A stretch of 64,000 nt of DNA. Origin: Levilinea saccharolytica. GTDB lineage: Bacteria; Chloroflexota; Anaerolineae; Anaerolineales; Anaerolineaceae. The first letter of the stretch is position 1. Each line of letters opens with the position of its first letter. The notes under the pieces are model-generated. The model ran no database searches and had not been told where the DNA came from. It was given only the letters and a program-made list of their open reading frames with translations. The stretch is from positions 1 to 64,000 of the forward strand of contig NZ_LGCM01000046.1 of assembly GCF_001306035.1 (NCBI RefSeq), written 5' to 3'. Both the position numbers and the translations under genes were made by a program. This document shows, piece by piece, positions 16,339 through 23,877 of the stretch.

Positions 16339-16383
16339 AAAAAATGTGTCGCCCCGCCGGTTTCCGTGAGGGGGCGATACACA
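16339..16383 (-). terminator. Riboswitch-controlled intrinsic terminator of metK
   Basis: On the minus strand TGT-ATCGCCCC pairs with GGGGCG-ACACA, followed by six T, just after the SAM-I aptamer. It is the expression platform. Confidence 0.85.
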
Positions 16384-16393
16384 ACTGGCCGCC

Positions 16394-16493
16394 CTCCTAT
16401 CTCCCAGATTGTTCCTGTCGGAATTGGCACCTTGGCGATTGCCAGGTTGCCGAGGCTTCATAGGGCCGGTCCCTCCGCCTCTCTGGATAAGAG
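16394..16493 (-). promoter_or_regulatory. SAM-I (S-box) riboswitch aptamer
   Basis: The minus strand shows the S-box signature in order: CTCTTATC, AGAGAGGCGGAGGGACCGGC, CCTATGAAGCCTCGGCAACC, then AAGGTGCCAATTCC and GATAGGAG, which closes helix P1 with CTCTTATC. The conserved core and spacing fit SAM-I riboswitches, which bind SAM and terminate transcription. Its target here is metK. Confidence 0.95.
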
Positions 16494-16523
16494 TGCCATA
16501 TGGGGCATTTGAACTTCAGCGCG

Positions 16524-16552
16524 ATCTTATCATAGATTACAAGGGATGTCAA
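16524..16552 (-). promoter_or_regulatory. Sigma-70-type promoter of the metK riboswitch
   Basis: TTGACA (16547-16552), a 17-bp spacer, and TAAGAT (16524-16529) on the minus strand, with start expected near 16517, 24 bases before the aptamer. Confidence 0.8.
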
Positions 16553-16599
16553 ACCAAGCAGCGGATTATTCGTTGGGCGCAGATCTATTGAAAGAATAC

Positions 16600-16915
16600 G
16601 CTTCGCGTCCTTCGCGGTTCATACACAAGTTTTCTCACCGCCAAGGCGCAAAGAACGCCAAGAAAGCGAATCAACGAACCCACCCATCTTTGCGCCCTTC
16701 GCGCCTCCGCGGTTCATACACACATTTTTTACTGCCAAGACGCGAAGAACGCCAAGAAAACAAATAAACGAACCCCGTCCATCTTCGCATCCCGCGCCTT
16801 CGCGGTTCACACACAAGTTTTTACCGCCAAGAAACAAAGAACGCCAAGAAAGCGAATCAACAAACCCCGCCCATCTTCGCGTCCTTCGCGTCTTCGCGGT
16901 TCAAAATCATAATAT
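16600..16915. repeat. Three tandem copies of a ~94-bp dispersed repeat
   Basis: GCGGTTC recurs at 16614, 16709, 16802 and 16896 (spacing 95, 93, 94). Each unit contains ACCGCCAAG, AACGCCAAGAAA and AACGAACC, and ends with CTTCGCG-type sequence. Related single copies lie at 19548, 31930 and 46237. The stretch holds no gene. Confidence 0.85.
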
Positions 16916-17043
16916 TGGCGGTAGGGCGCGTTCCTAACACACCAATACCATCGGGCGTTTTGGTGCGTTCGATAAAGCTGAGCGCACACTACCTACTGAG
17001 GCATTTGAATTGCTTGGTGCAATCATGCGCAGGCGGCTGCTGA

Positions 17044-17331
17044 GCCAAGCAGCGCATACCAAAAAATCGAAGTGATGTTGGCTGTGCTTTTCGTCTATTC
17101 CCAAACAGGCGGATTATTTACCGCCATCATGATTTTCCTGATGACCATAACAAAGATGATATGTTTGCCCGCCTGGGTTTTGATATGGATGCAATTGGCT
17201 TGAGATACACCCAATCGCTGCTGTCTATTCTGATCCAGGCCAAGACCGAAAGGGTCACGCCAGCGAGGCGTGTCCCGCTGGCGCTGACGATGATGTTCTT
17301 TGATATGTTCAACGACTGGAACCTGATTTAG
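17044..17331 (+). pseudogene. Possible C-terminal remnant of an unidentified gene
   Basis: A stop-to-stop frame of 95 codons has protein-like composition, including MFARLGFDMDAIGLRYTQSL and a MMFFDMFNDW end, but no start codon before codon 40 and no Shine-Dalgarno. It lies in an AT-richer intergenic stretch beside repeats, so it looks like the tail of a broken gene. The family was not recognised. The surrounding 16.9-17.45 kb holds nothing else clear. Confidence 0.3.
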
Positions 17332-17455
17332 GGAAAGGAGTGGCTAACCCTGCACACTGAAATAATGATGAAAGCCGGTATGCTGCGCTTGAGGGAATCC
17401 AATGGTGAAGTTGGCAATTTCATCGCAGACTTCAAGCAAGTTACCTGCGTTGCCA

Positions 17456-17923
17456 TTACGTTGTTACAGATTGGTGCAAAGCCACCCGGATCATCACTGT
17501 CGTCTGCGCGCCCGCTTCCACTTCTTCAGGGCGGGGGGTTTTATTTTCGTCTAGGGTCACGCCATAAAATGGGGCGTCGTAGGGCGAGCGCTTCAAATGG
17601 GCCAAGAGACCAGCAGTCACAGCTTTTTTGTCATCGGCAATTGCTTCGGGTAGACCCAGCACATCCTTGCCGCGCAATCGCAGGGTGATTGGGACCTCGG
17701 GACAGAGGTTCTTCCACCATGTGGCGTGCGTAAAAATGTACAAGGTGCCGCCCTCTTGCGAGTAGCTGACCGGAGTGGTAAACGACTTGCCACTTTTACG
17801 CCCAGTGAAGGTTATCAACAGGAAGTTTTTGCTCAAGATGGCGTGCAAGGGCGAGCGCAAGATGAACTTGAGAATGTGATTGACCGCGGGAGGTATACCA
17901 CCGCTCGATTTTTGCTTTTTCAT
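17456..17923 (-). CDS. F420H2-dependent oxidoreductase (DDN/nitroreductase family)
   Basis: This 155-aa protein matches the deazaflavin-dependent nitroreductase family: a split beta-barrel with LKFILRSPLHAILSKNFLLI, TGRKSGKSFTTPVSY and LYIFTHATWWKNL, where the Arg-Lys-Ser-Gly stretch contacts F420 phosphate. Known members reduce quinones, nitro compounds or toxins with F420H2. It is the last gene of a three-gene operon (TetR, CPBP protease, this gene), 7 bases after the protease gene, with GGAG before the ATG. F420 use is inferred from the family only. Confidence 0.82.
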   Translation of the reverse strand: MKKQKSSGGIPPAVNHILKFILRSPLHAILSKNFLLITFTGRKSGKSFTTPVSYSQEGGTLYIFTHATWWKNLCPEVPITLRLRGKDVLGLPEAIADDKKAVTAGLLAHLKRSPYDAPFYGVTLDENKTPRPEEVEAGAQTTVMIRVALHQSVTT

Positions 17924-17929
17924 TTAGGG

Positions 17930-18778
17930 TTACTCCTTCTTTTTGGGGTTTAAAACCAGCCAAACCAAGCCCCATAGTGCGCCAGACAGAGAAACATACC
18001 AGGCCAGTAACAGCAATTCAGGGATACCCTGTGGCATGAAGATAAAAAGCACATTACCGGTCAAGCTCAGGTGCATCAGGATGGCGACGAACAGACTGTG
18101 GGTATGGTCGTAGGCCCAGGTCATCAAAACACGGTAGGCTGGAAGCACTGCCGCGTAGAAGAAAAACTGCGGCAGGAACAGGAGAACGGAAAAATCTCCT
18201 GAAGGTGTGCCGCTGCCCCACACGGCAACAATCAAGTGCCAAATTCCCCACATCAGGCCAAGTATCAAACCAGCGGCAAAGACCCCATGACGCTGCCGCA
18301 GCCTAGGGGTGACAAAGCCTGTCCAGCCAGGTTCTTCAAACAGACCAGCTACCAAACCCGCTGCCAGCGCCGGGATAATCAGCCCGGTTTTGTCTTTTGT
18401 AACCAAGATGCCCGGCGTAAACACCGAAGAGAACAGCGATAACCCCAACAGCGTCAGCGCAGCCAGCAAAGGGGTAAGGAATAGTGAGAGGGCATACCAG
18501 CGCAATCTCACCCGCCAGCGTAGCAGGCGCGCAGCGAAATCGGCCAACCCGGTGCGACCATCCAACAGGCCGGTAAGTAAAATACCCGAAAATACAGGGC
18601 CAACTGCCAACAGTGGGGCTACAATCGGAAGCAGGGTTTTTATTTCTTGGGCATTGGCTGGGAATCCATCCACCCCGCCAGCGGCAAGGAACACGCCCCC
18701 CCAAGAGATGCCAATAGTCATAACAAAATAGGTTAAGACCGGGTGACGCTTAATCGAGGCAAAGACATTTTGATACAT
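17930..18778 (-). CDS. CPBP-family intramembrane metalloprotease homologue
   Basis: The protein is 282 aa from ATG 18778, preceded by GGAAG. It has about eight membrane segments. The CPBP (Abi) motifs are present: LFEEPGWTGF (motif 1, about 163; the EE pair is present but the usual Arg is Thr), a His in LMWGIWHLIVAVWG (motif 2, about 195), and a C-terminal His in ILMHLSLTGN. Family members cleave prenylated or membrane proteins, or act in self-immunity. It lies between the TetR and F420-reductase genes in one operon. Confidence 0.82.
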   Translation of the reverse strand: MYQNVFASIKRHPVLTYFVMTIGISWGGVFLAAGGVDGFPANAQEIKTLLPIVAPLLAVGPVFSGILLTGLLDGRTGLADFAARLLRWRVRLRWYALSLFLTPLLAALTLLGLSLFSSVFTPGILVTKDKTGLIIPALAAGLVAGLFEEPGWTGFVTPRLRQRHGVFAAGLILGLMWGIWHLIVAVWGSGTPSGDFSVLLFLPQFFFYAAVLPAYRVLMTWAYDHTHSLFVAILMHLSLTGNVLFIFMPQGIPELLLLAWYVSLSGALWGLVWLVLNPKKKE

Positions 18779-18785
18779 CACAAAC

Positions 18786-19400
18786 TCACTTCCCGCCCAG
18801 CAGGCGTAACAACGCTTCACGAATGACATCGTCGGGAATATCGCGCCATTCGTGCGGGTACATCAACATCAGCCCGTTAATGAAAGAGAAGTAAAAGGTG
18901 GTCAGCAGATTAGGTTCCAGATCGGAGCGGAAACTGCCGTCTGCCTGACCCTGGGCGAAGATAGCATTCATTGTTTGGTGATACCCGGCGCCAATCTGCT
19001 CACTGGAGATGCCAAACTCAGCGAATTTCGCCACCCCGCCCTGCGCAAGGAAGGTAATCATAATGCTGATGAATTCATCCGCGCCCTTCTCACGGGAAAG
19101 TGCCAAGAAATCCCCGAGGAACCGGTTGAATTTTTCCAACCCGTTGCCAGCGCTTTTGACTGCCTCGCTCATCGTTCCGCCAATTGCCTGGAAGCCCTCC
19201 ATCAGCACCGCCTGAAAAATTGCTTCTTTCGATGGAAAGTGCCAATAGATGTTGCCCTGGCTCATCCCGGCTTGTTTGGCAATCTCTGAAACAGTGCAGC
19301 CATCGTAACCGCGCTCGGCAAACAGGCGTCGGGCGGTGGCGATGATCTTGGCCTGGCTTTCAGCGCGGATTTGTTCTGTTTGGGTTTTGGTACGAGGCAT
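18786..19400 (-). CDS. TetR/AcrR-family repressor
   Basis: This 204-aa protein starts at MPRTKTQ (ATG 19400); a longer TTG start would cover the operator and is rejected. The N-terminal helix-turn-helix is clear: RLFAERGYDGCTVSEIAKQA followed by GMSQGNIYWHFPSKEAIF. The ligand-binding C-terminal domain is typical in length. It is the first gene of the operon with the CPBP protease and F420 reductase. Two palindromes around its promoter suggest autoregulation. Confidence 0.9.
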   Translation of the reverse strand: MPRTKTQTEQIRAESQAKIIATARRLFAERGYDGCTVSEIAKQAGMSQGNIYWHFPSKEAIFQAVLMEGFQAIGGTMSEAVKSAGNGLEKFNRFLGDFLALSREKGADEFISIMITFLAQGGVAKFAEFGISSEQIGAGYHQTMNAIFAQGQADGSFRSDLEPNLLTTFYFSFINGLMLMYPHEWRDIPDDVIREALLRLLGGK

Positions 19401-19417
19401 ATGTTTTTCCTTTTTAC

Positions 19418-19475
19418 TGACTATATACTCAGTCATAGATAAGCACATTCTACTATCGACTGACTTTTTAGTCAA
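19418..19475 (-). promoter_or_regulatory. TetR-operon promoter with two palindromic operators
   Basis: On the minus strand TTGACT (19470-19475), a 17-bp spacer and TAGAAT (19447-19452) form a sigma-70 promoter. TGACT-TTTT-AGTCA (19461-19474) overlaps the -35 box, and TGACTATATACTCAGTCA (19418-19435) lies in the leader. Both have TGACT/AGTCA arms, as expected for a TetR-type site. Confidence 0.7.
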
Positions 19476-19547
19476 TAGTAATTGACCAGTCTTGTTATCC
19501 CAAAGTTAAAATGTCCCCTAAGGAAGAGGGCAAATCAATGAACCCCA

Positions 19548-19882
19548 TCCATCTTTGCGTCCTTGGCGCCTTCGCGGTTCAAACACAAGTTTTTTTCACC
19601 GCCAAGGAACAAAGCACGCCAAGAAAACAAATACACGAACCCCTGGCCTTCCGGTGCGTTCGATGAAACGGGGCATTACTTCGGCTCTGCTTTGCGTCCT
19701 TGGCGTCTTTGCGGTTAAATCCCACGATCTGGCTATTTCGGCGTGTAGATCGCTTCACCGCTGCGCGGTTCGCGATGACATCCAATTTACATGTCACTGC
19801 GAGCCCTCGGTTTTTGAGGGCGAAGCAGTCTACACCTCGAAAGGCCAAATCGCTTTGCGCCTCCGCGGTTCAAACACATAGG
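19548..19882. repeat. Dispersed repeat copy plus REP-like inverted repeat
   Basis: The stretch from the TetR operator to the ELW-sortase gene holds no gene. It contains one copy of the GCGGTTC/ACCGCCAAG/AACGAACC repeat, a TTCCGGTGCGTTCGATGAAAC module, and a CACTGCGAG...GAAGCAGTC inverted element around 19795-19835. Confidence 0.7.
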
Positions 19883-19943
19883 CTCATCCGCACATCCATC
19901 GCAGGATGGAGCCAGAATCCATCTACAGGCGCAGGCGAAATTC

Positions 19944-19961
19944 CTCCAATTGGAGTATATT
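19944..19961 (+). promoter_or_regulatory. Palindrome followed by a -10-like box
   Basis: CTCCAATTGGAG (perfect 12-bp palindrome) is directly followed by TATATT, 48 bases before the ELW-sortase ATG. It may be an operator overlapping the promoter spacer. Confidence 0.35.
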
Positions 19962-20009
19962 GAATAGGATGGAAAAGTGCTGTAAATAAAGGTCAGGGAG
20001 GACCATTTT

Positions 20010-21944
20010 ATGAAGAAGATCAACGCCCACCCCCTTGGAAGACAGCTTTGGGCCGTCCTTTTGGCCGCGGCCCTGCTGCTCAGCCCTACCGCGCCGGTGA
20101 CCGCCGCCGAACCCACCAACGGCCCCACACCCGCCCTGGCTGCGGATGTGAACGAAGGCGCGCCCAGCTCCGCCCCCAATCAGCTCGCTGCAATTGGCTC
20201 CACCTTGTTTTTCACCGCCGATGACGATGAATACGGCCAGGAACTGTGGCGCATCAGCCCGCCCTACACCCAGGCCTTCCGCGTCAGCGACATCAACCCC
20301 GCGGAAGGCAGCGCCCGGCCGGAATACATCACAGCGGTGGGGGATACCCTCTTCTTCCGCGCCGATGACGGCACCCACGGGTACGAGCTGTGGCGCAGCC
20401 AGCCGCCCTACACCAGCGCCGAGATGGTCACCGACCTGAACCCCGGCGCCGAAGGCTCCCTCCCCCATGAACTGACCCCCGTGGGCAGCGCCCTGTTCTT
20501 CGCGGCCAACGACGGCAGCAGCGGCACCGAGCTGTGGAAAACCGAATCGCCCTTCACCAGCGCCGTGCGCGTGGCCGATATCGCCGTCGGCCCTCCGGGG
20601 TCCAACCCCGATGAACTCACCCGCAACGGCTGGATCCTGCTCTTCAGCGCGGATGACACCCAGGGGCGCGAGCTGTGGAAATGCACCCCGCCCTACATCA
20701 ACACCTGCGAAATGGTCTCGGATGTGAACGCAGCGGGCAACGCCAACGTCAAAGAACTGACCTTCGTCAAAGACATCCTCTTCTTCACCGCCAACGACGG
20801 GGAATACGGTCAGGAATTGTGGATGAGCGAATCGCCCTACAACGTGCTGACCACGCGGGCGGTCAACGATTTCAGCACACGCTCCTACAACACCTATCCT
20901 TCTGACCTGCATGCCATCGGCGACACCCTCTTCTATACTGCCTCTATCGGTTTCATCGGCATGGAGCCCTGGAAAGTCGTCCCTCCCTACGGCAAAACCC
21001 AGATGACGCGCGTGGCCGATATCAACAGCACCATGTTTTTCATGGGCTCCTTCCCCTACGGCAAAATTTCCATCGGCGAGACCCTCTTCTTCATCGCCAA
21101 TGACGCCAAGTACGGCTTTGAGTTGTGGAAAAGCGTGCCCCCCTATGACGACGACAGCACCAAGCGCATCAGCGGCATCCGCGCCGGCATGGGCACGGGC
21201 GACATTCAGGAATTAACCGCAGCAGGCTCGGTGCTGTTCTTCACCGCCGATGACGGCAAGCATGGGCGCGAGCTGTGGAGAAGCGTCCCGCCCTATACCG
21301 ATGTCGAATTGGTGAAAGACTTGAACGGCGGTGCGGCCTCTTCCAACCCCGAAGCGCTCACCGCCCTGGGCGACAGCCTGTTCTTTGCCGCCAACGACGG
21401 CAGGAAAGGCATCGAGCTGTGGAAAGTGAGCAACAGCTTCAGCCTGCCGGCCAGCGGCTTTGCCCCCGCGCGCTTCACCCCCCGCGCCGGCCAGCCCGCC
21501 GCCTTGCAGCAGGTGGACGACTTGGTGCTGGAAATCCCCAAACTCGGCCAGACTCTCCCCATCGTGGGTGTGCCCTACGCTCAGGATCAATGGGACCTCA
21601 CCTGGTTGGGCAGCCAGGCCGGGTATCTGGAAGGCAGCGCCTACCCCACCTGGAACGGCAACACCGTCCTCACCGCCCACGCGGCCCTTTCCAATGGGCA
21701 GGATGGGCCGTTTGCGCGCCTGAGTGAGCTGCGCTGGGGCGATTCCATCGTCATCCACGCCAACGGCCAGCGCTTCCTCTACGAAGTGCGCACCGTTGAG
21801 CAGGTGGATCCTCAGGACGCTTCCGTTTTCGAGCACGAAGAGCTGGACTGGCTGACCCTGCTGACCTGCGCCCAATATGACCCGGCCTCCGACCGTTATC
21901 TCACCCGGCTGGCGGTGCGCGCCGTGCGCGTGGGTTTGCAGTAA
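20010..21944 (+). CDS. Secreted ELW-repeat protein with C-terminal sortase domain
   Basis: This 644-aa protein has a signal peptide (residues 1-32, ending TAPVTAA). Residues about 45-480 form nine ELW-type repeats of about 45-50 residues: LFFTADD..G-x-ELW..PPYT..V-x-DIN (one copy reads EPW). This family is related to the ELWxxDGT hyper-repeats, probably a beta-propeller. Residues about 505-640 are a sortase domain: LEIPKLGQTLPIVGV, His557 in TAHAALS, Cys620 in TLLTCAQYD and Arg633 in TRLAVRAV, the catalytic triad layout of class E/D-like sortases. No C-terminal anchor is seen. Strong AGGGAGG site 10 bases before the ATG. A transpeptidase carrying its own binding or propeller module is inferred; its substrate is unknown. 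Confidence 0.85.
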   Translation: MKKINAHPLGRQLWAVLLAAALLLSPTAPVTAAEPTNGPTPALAADVNEGAPSSAPNQLAAIGSTLFFTADDDEYGQELWRISPPYTQAFRVSDINPAEGSARPEYITAVGDTLFFRADDGTHGYELWRSQPPYTSAEMVTDLNPGAEGSLPHELTPVGSALFFAANDGSSGTELWKTESPFTSAVRVADIAVGPPGSNPDELTRNGWILLFSADDTQGRELWKCTPPYINTCEMVSDVNAAGNANVKELTFVKDILFFTANDGEYGQELWMSESPYNVLTTRAVNDFSTRSYNTYPSDLHAIGDTLFYTASIGFIGMEPWKVVPPYGKTQMTRVADINSTMFFMGSFPYGKISIGETLFFIANDAKYGFELWKSVPPYDDDSTKRISGIRAGMGTGDIQELTAAGSVLFFTADDGKHGRELWRSVPPYTDVELVKDLNGGAASSNPEALTALGDSLFFAANDGRKGIELWKVSNSFSLPASGFAPARFTPRAGQPAALQQVDDLVLEIPKLGQTLPIVGVPYAQDQWDLTWLGSQAGYLEGSAYPTWNGNTVLTAHAALSNGQDGPFARLSELRWGDSIVIHANGQRFLYEVRTVEQVDPQDASVFEHEELDWLTLLTCAQYDPASDRYLTRLAVRAVRVGLQ

Positions 21945-21971
21945 CCCCCCTCCCCCCTGAGCCGCTTTTCT

Positions 21972-22009
21972 CTGCGCGGGCCGGTCTTTTGCTAAGATCG
22001 CCCGCGCAG
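21972..22009. terminator. Long GC-rich hairpin between genes
   Basis: CTGCGCGGG-C-CGGTCTT pairs with AAGATCG-CCCGCGCAG (16 pairs, one G-U, one bulge) around TTGCT. It follows the ELW-sortase stop, but no T-run follows, so it may be a processing or blocking hairpin. Confidence 0.5.
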
Positions 22010-22016
22010 TTCATTG

Positions 22017-22022
22017 TATAAT
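22017..22022 (+). promoter_or_regulatory. -10 box of the HAD phosphatase gene
   Basis: TATAAT 32 bases before the ATG, with a CCGGAGA ribosome site between. The -35 region is occupied by the preceding hairpin. Confidence 0.45.
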
Positions 22023-22054
22023 CAAATCAACCCACCCCTCCCGGAGAAACCCGC

Positions 22055-22813
22055 ATGCCCAAAAATTATCTGATCGACATGGACGGCGTTCTGGTCAGCG
22101 GCAGCCGCCCCATCCCAGGCGCAGACGGCTTCATCCACAGGCTTCAGGAAGCCCAGGCGCAGTATCTGGTGCTCACCAACAATTCGCGCTACACCCCGCG
22201 CGACCTGGCCCACAAGCTGCAATCCGCGGGGTTAGATATCCCCGCCGAGCGCATTTTCACCTCAGCCATGGCCACCGCCCGCTTTCTCAGCCTGCAGCGC
22301 CCCAACGGAACCGCCTTTGTCATCGGTGAAAGCGGCATGACCCTGGCTGTGCATGAGGTGGGGTACATCATCACCGAACGAAACCCCGATTACGTGGTCA
22401 TCGGCGAAACCGACACTTACAACATGGATCAGCTCACCCGCGCCGCCCGCCTGGTGCATGAGGGCGCGCGCTTCATCGCCACCAACCCCGACGCCAACGG
22501 CCCCTCAGAGCATGGCCTGGTGCCCGGCTGCGGGGCTTTGGCGGCCCTGGTGGAACGCGCCAGCGGCAAGGCGGCCTTTTACGTGGGCAAACCCAACCCG
22601 CTGATGATGCGCATGGCGTTGAAATATCTGGGGGTGCATTCCGACAACACGGTCATGGTCGGCGACCGCATGGATACCGACGTGGTGGCGGGGGTGCAAA
22701 CCGGCCTGGATACCATCCTGGTGCTCAGCGGCATCACCCGCGCCGAAGAGGTGGAGCGTTATCCCTACCGCCCCACCCAGGTGCTTGATTCAGTGGCTTC
22801 CATTCAAGTTTAG
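22055..22813 (+). CDS. HAD-IIA (NagD-like) phosphatase
   Basis: This 252-aa protein has HAD motif I LIDMDGVL (residue 6-13), motif II VLTNNS (about 48), and motif III/IV in [15 protein letters not shown] (about 175-210) with an internal class-IIA cap. NagD-type enzymes dephosphorylate small phosphates such as nucleotides or sugar phosphates; the substrate here is unknown. Full length for the family. CGGAGA precedes the ATG. It converges on the RNase Z gene with only 4 bases between. Confidence 0.9.
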   Translation: MPKNYLIDMDGVLVSGSRPIPGADGFIHRLQEAQAQYLVLTNNSRYTPRDLAHKLQSAGLDIPAERIFTSAMATARFLSLQRPNGTAFVIGESGMTLAVHEVGYIITERNPDYVVIGETDTYNMDQLTRAARLVHEGARFIATNPDANGPSEHGLVPGCGALAALVERASGKAAFYVGKPNPLMMRMALKYLGVHSDNTVMVGDRMDTDVVAGVQTGLDTILVLSGITRAEEVERYPYRPTQVLDSVASIQV

Positions 22814-22817
22814 GGGG

Positions 22818-23753
22818 TCAGTCCTCGGAGGAACCTTCTTCGCGTTTGACGGTGTACACGTCAAAATCGCGCGCTACCAGCGTGTCGGCAAACACACTCT
22901 GGGCCTCCTGGAGCACGTCTTTTTCACGGTAGCGGCGCGAGATGTGCGTCAAAAACAACTGGCGCACCCCCGCCCGCTGGGCCAGCTCCGCCGAACGGCG
23001 CGCGGTCATGTGTGAAAACTGGCGGGCCATCTCGGCTTCTTCGTCCAGATAGGTGGCTTCCATCACCAGCGCATCGGCCCCACGGCACACCGGCAGCAGG
23101 CTGTCAATTTCACCCGTGTCACCCACCACCACCAGGCGCGTGCCGGGGCGGAAAGGCCCCAAAACGTCCTCAGGCCCCACCGTGCGCCCATCCGGCAGCT
23201 GCACTTTCTGCCCCGCCACCAGATTGCGCCGCCAGGGGCCGGGGGGAATGCCCAGGGCCTCGGCTTTTTCGGGCAGGAAGGGACGGTGCCCTTTTTGCTC
23301 AAAGGCGTAGCCCAGCGAATCGGAGCCGCGGTGATACACCGGGAAGGCCGAAACCGTCAGCCCGCCCTCATCAAAAAACACCCCCGGCGTCAGCGTGCGC
23401 AGGTGAATGGGGACGGGCGGCGAGTTCTTGCGCAGCACCACGCCGTAGAGCAGGTCGTGAATGCGTTCCAGCGCCCCAGCGCTGCCGAAAATTTCCAATT
23501 CTTCCATGCTCTCCCAACGCATCAGCGTGGAAAGCAGCCCGGCCAGCCCCAAAATGTGATCCAGGTGTGCATGGGTGATCAAAATGCGGTTGAGGCGCTT
23601 AAAACCCACCCCCGACTGCAAAATCTGGCGCTGCGTGCCTTCGCCGCAGTCCACCAGAAAACGAAATTCATCGTGCTTCACCAACAAAGCCGGCAGGTTG
23701 CGCCGCGCCGATGGCGCCGATGCGGAAGTTCCCAAAAAGATCAATTCAAACAA
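22818..23753 (-). CDS. rnz: Ribonuclease Z
   Basis: This 311-aa metallo-beta-lactamase has LIFLGTSASAPS at the start, the metal motif ITHAHLDHILG (H-x-H-x-D-H, about 60), VVVGDTGE, and FSHMTARRSAELA..LTHISRRY near the end, the tRNase Z pattern. It removes 3' trailers from tRNA precursors, needed where tRNA genes lack CCA as in this window. The start is a TTG at 23753; GGAAAGGA lies about 14 bases upstream and the only nearby ATG is out of frame. A TACAAT box precedes it. Confidence 0.9.
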   Translation of the reverse strand: MFELIFLGTSASAPSARRNLPALLVKHDEFRFLVDCGEGTQRQILQSGVGFKRLNRILITHAHLDHILGLAGLLSTLMRWESMEELEIFGSAGALERIHDLLYGVVLRKNSPPVPIHLRTLTPGVFFDEGGLTVSAFPVYHRGSDSLGYAFEQKGHRPFLPEKAEALGIPPGPWRRNLVAGQKVQLPDGRTVGPEDVLGPFRPGTRLVVVGDTGEIDSLLPVCRGADALVMEATYLDEEAEMARQFSHMTARRSAELAQRAGVRQLFLTHISRRYREKDVLQEAQSVFADTLVARDFDVYTVKREEGSSED

Positions 23754-23814
23754 GCGTAGTGCGCATCCTTTCCAGCAGAATGGCTCTATTGTACCAAATC
23801 CCGCGGGCGGATGC

Positions 23815-23853
23815 CAAAAAACGTCCCAGGCCGTGCTGCCGGGCCTGGGACGT
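23815..23853 (-). terminator. Intrinsic terminator of the NBR1-domain lipoprotein gene
   Basis: ACGTCCCAGGCC and GGCCTGGGACGT form a strong stem, followed by six T on the minus strand. Confidence 0.85.
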
Positions 23854-23877
23854 GAGGCTGCCTTGATTTGTCAGCGT

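Noticed and set aside
15087-16340. 417-codon frame antisense to metK
   Set aside because: Shadow of metK; low-complexity His/Ala/Gly composition.
17365-17688. 107-codon frame antisense to the F420-type reductase gene
   Set aside because: Only the first ~30 codons lie outside the reductase gene; the rest is antisense shadow. No family recognised.
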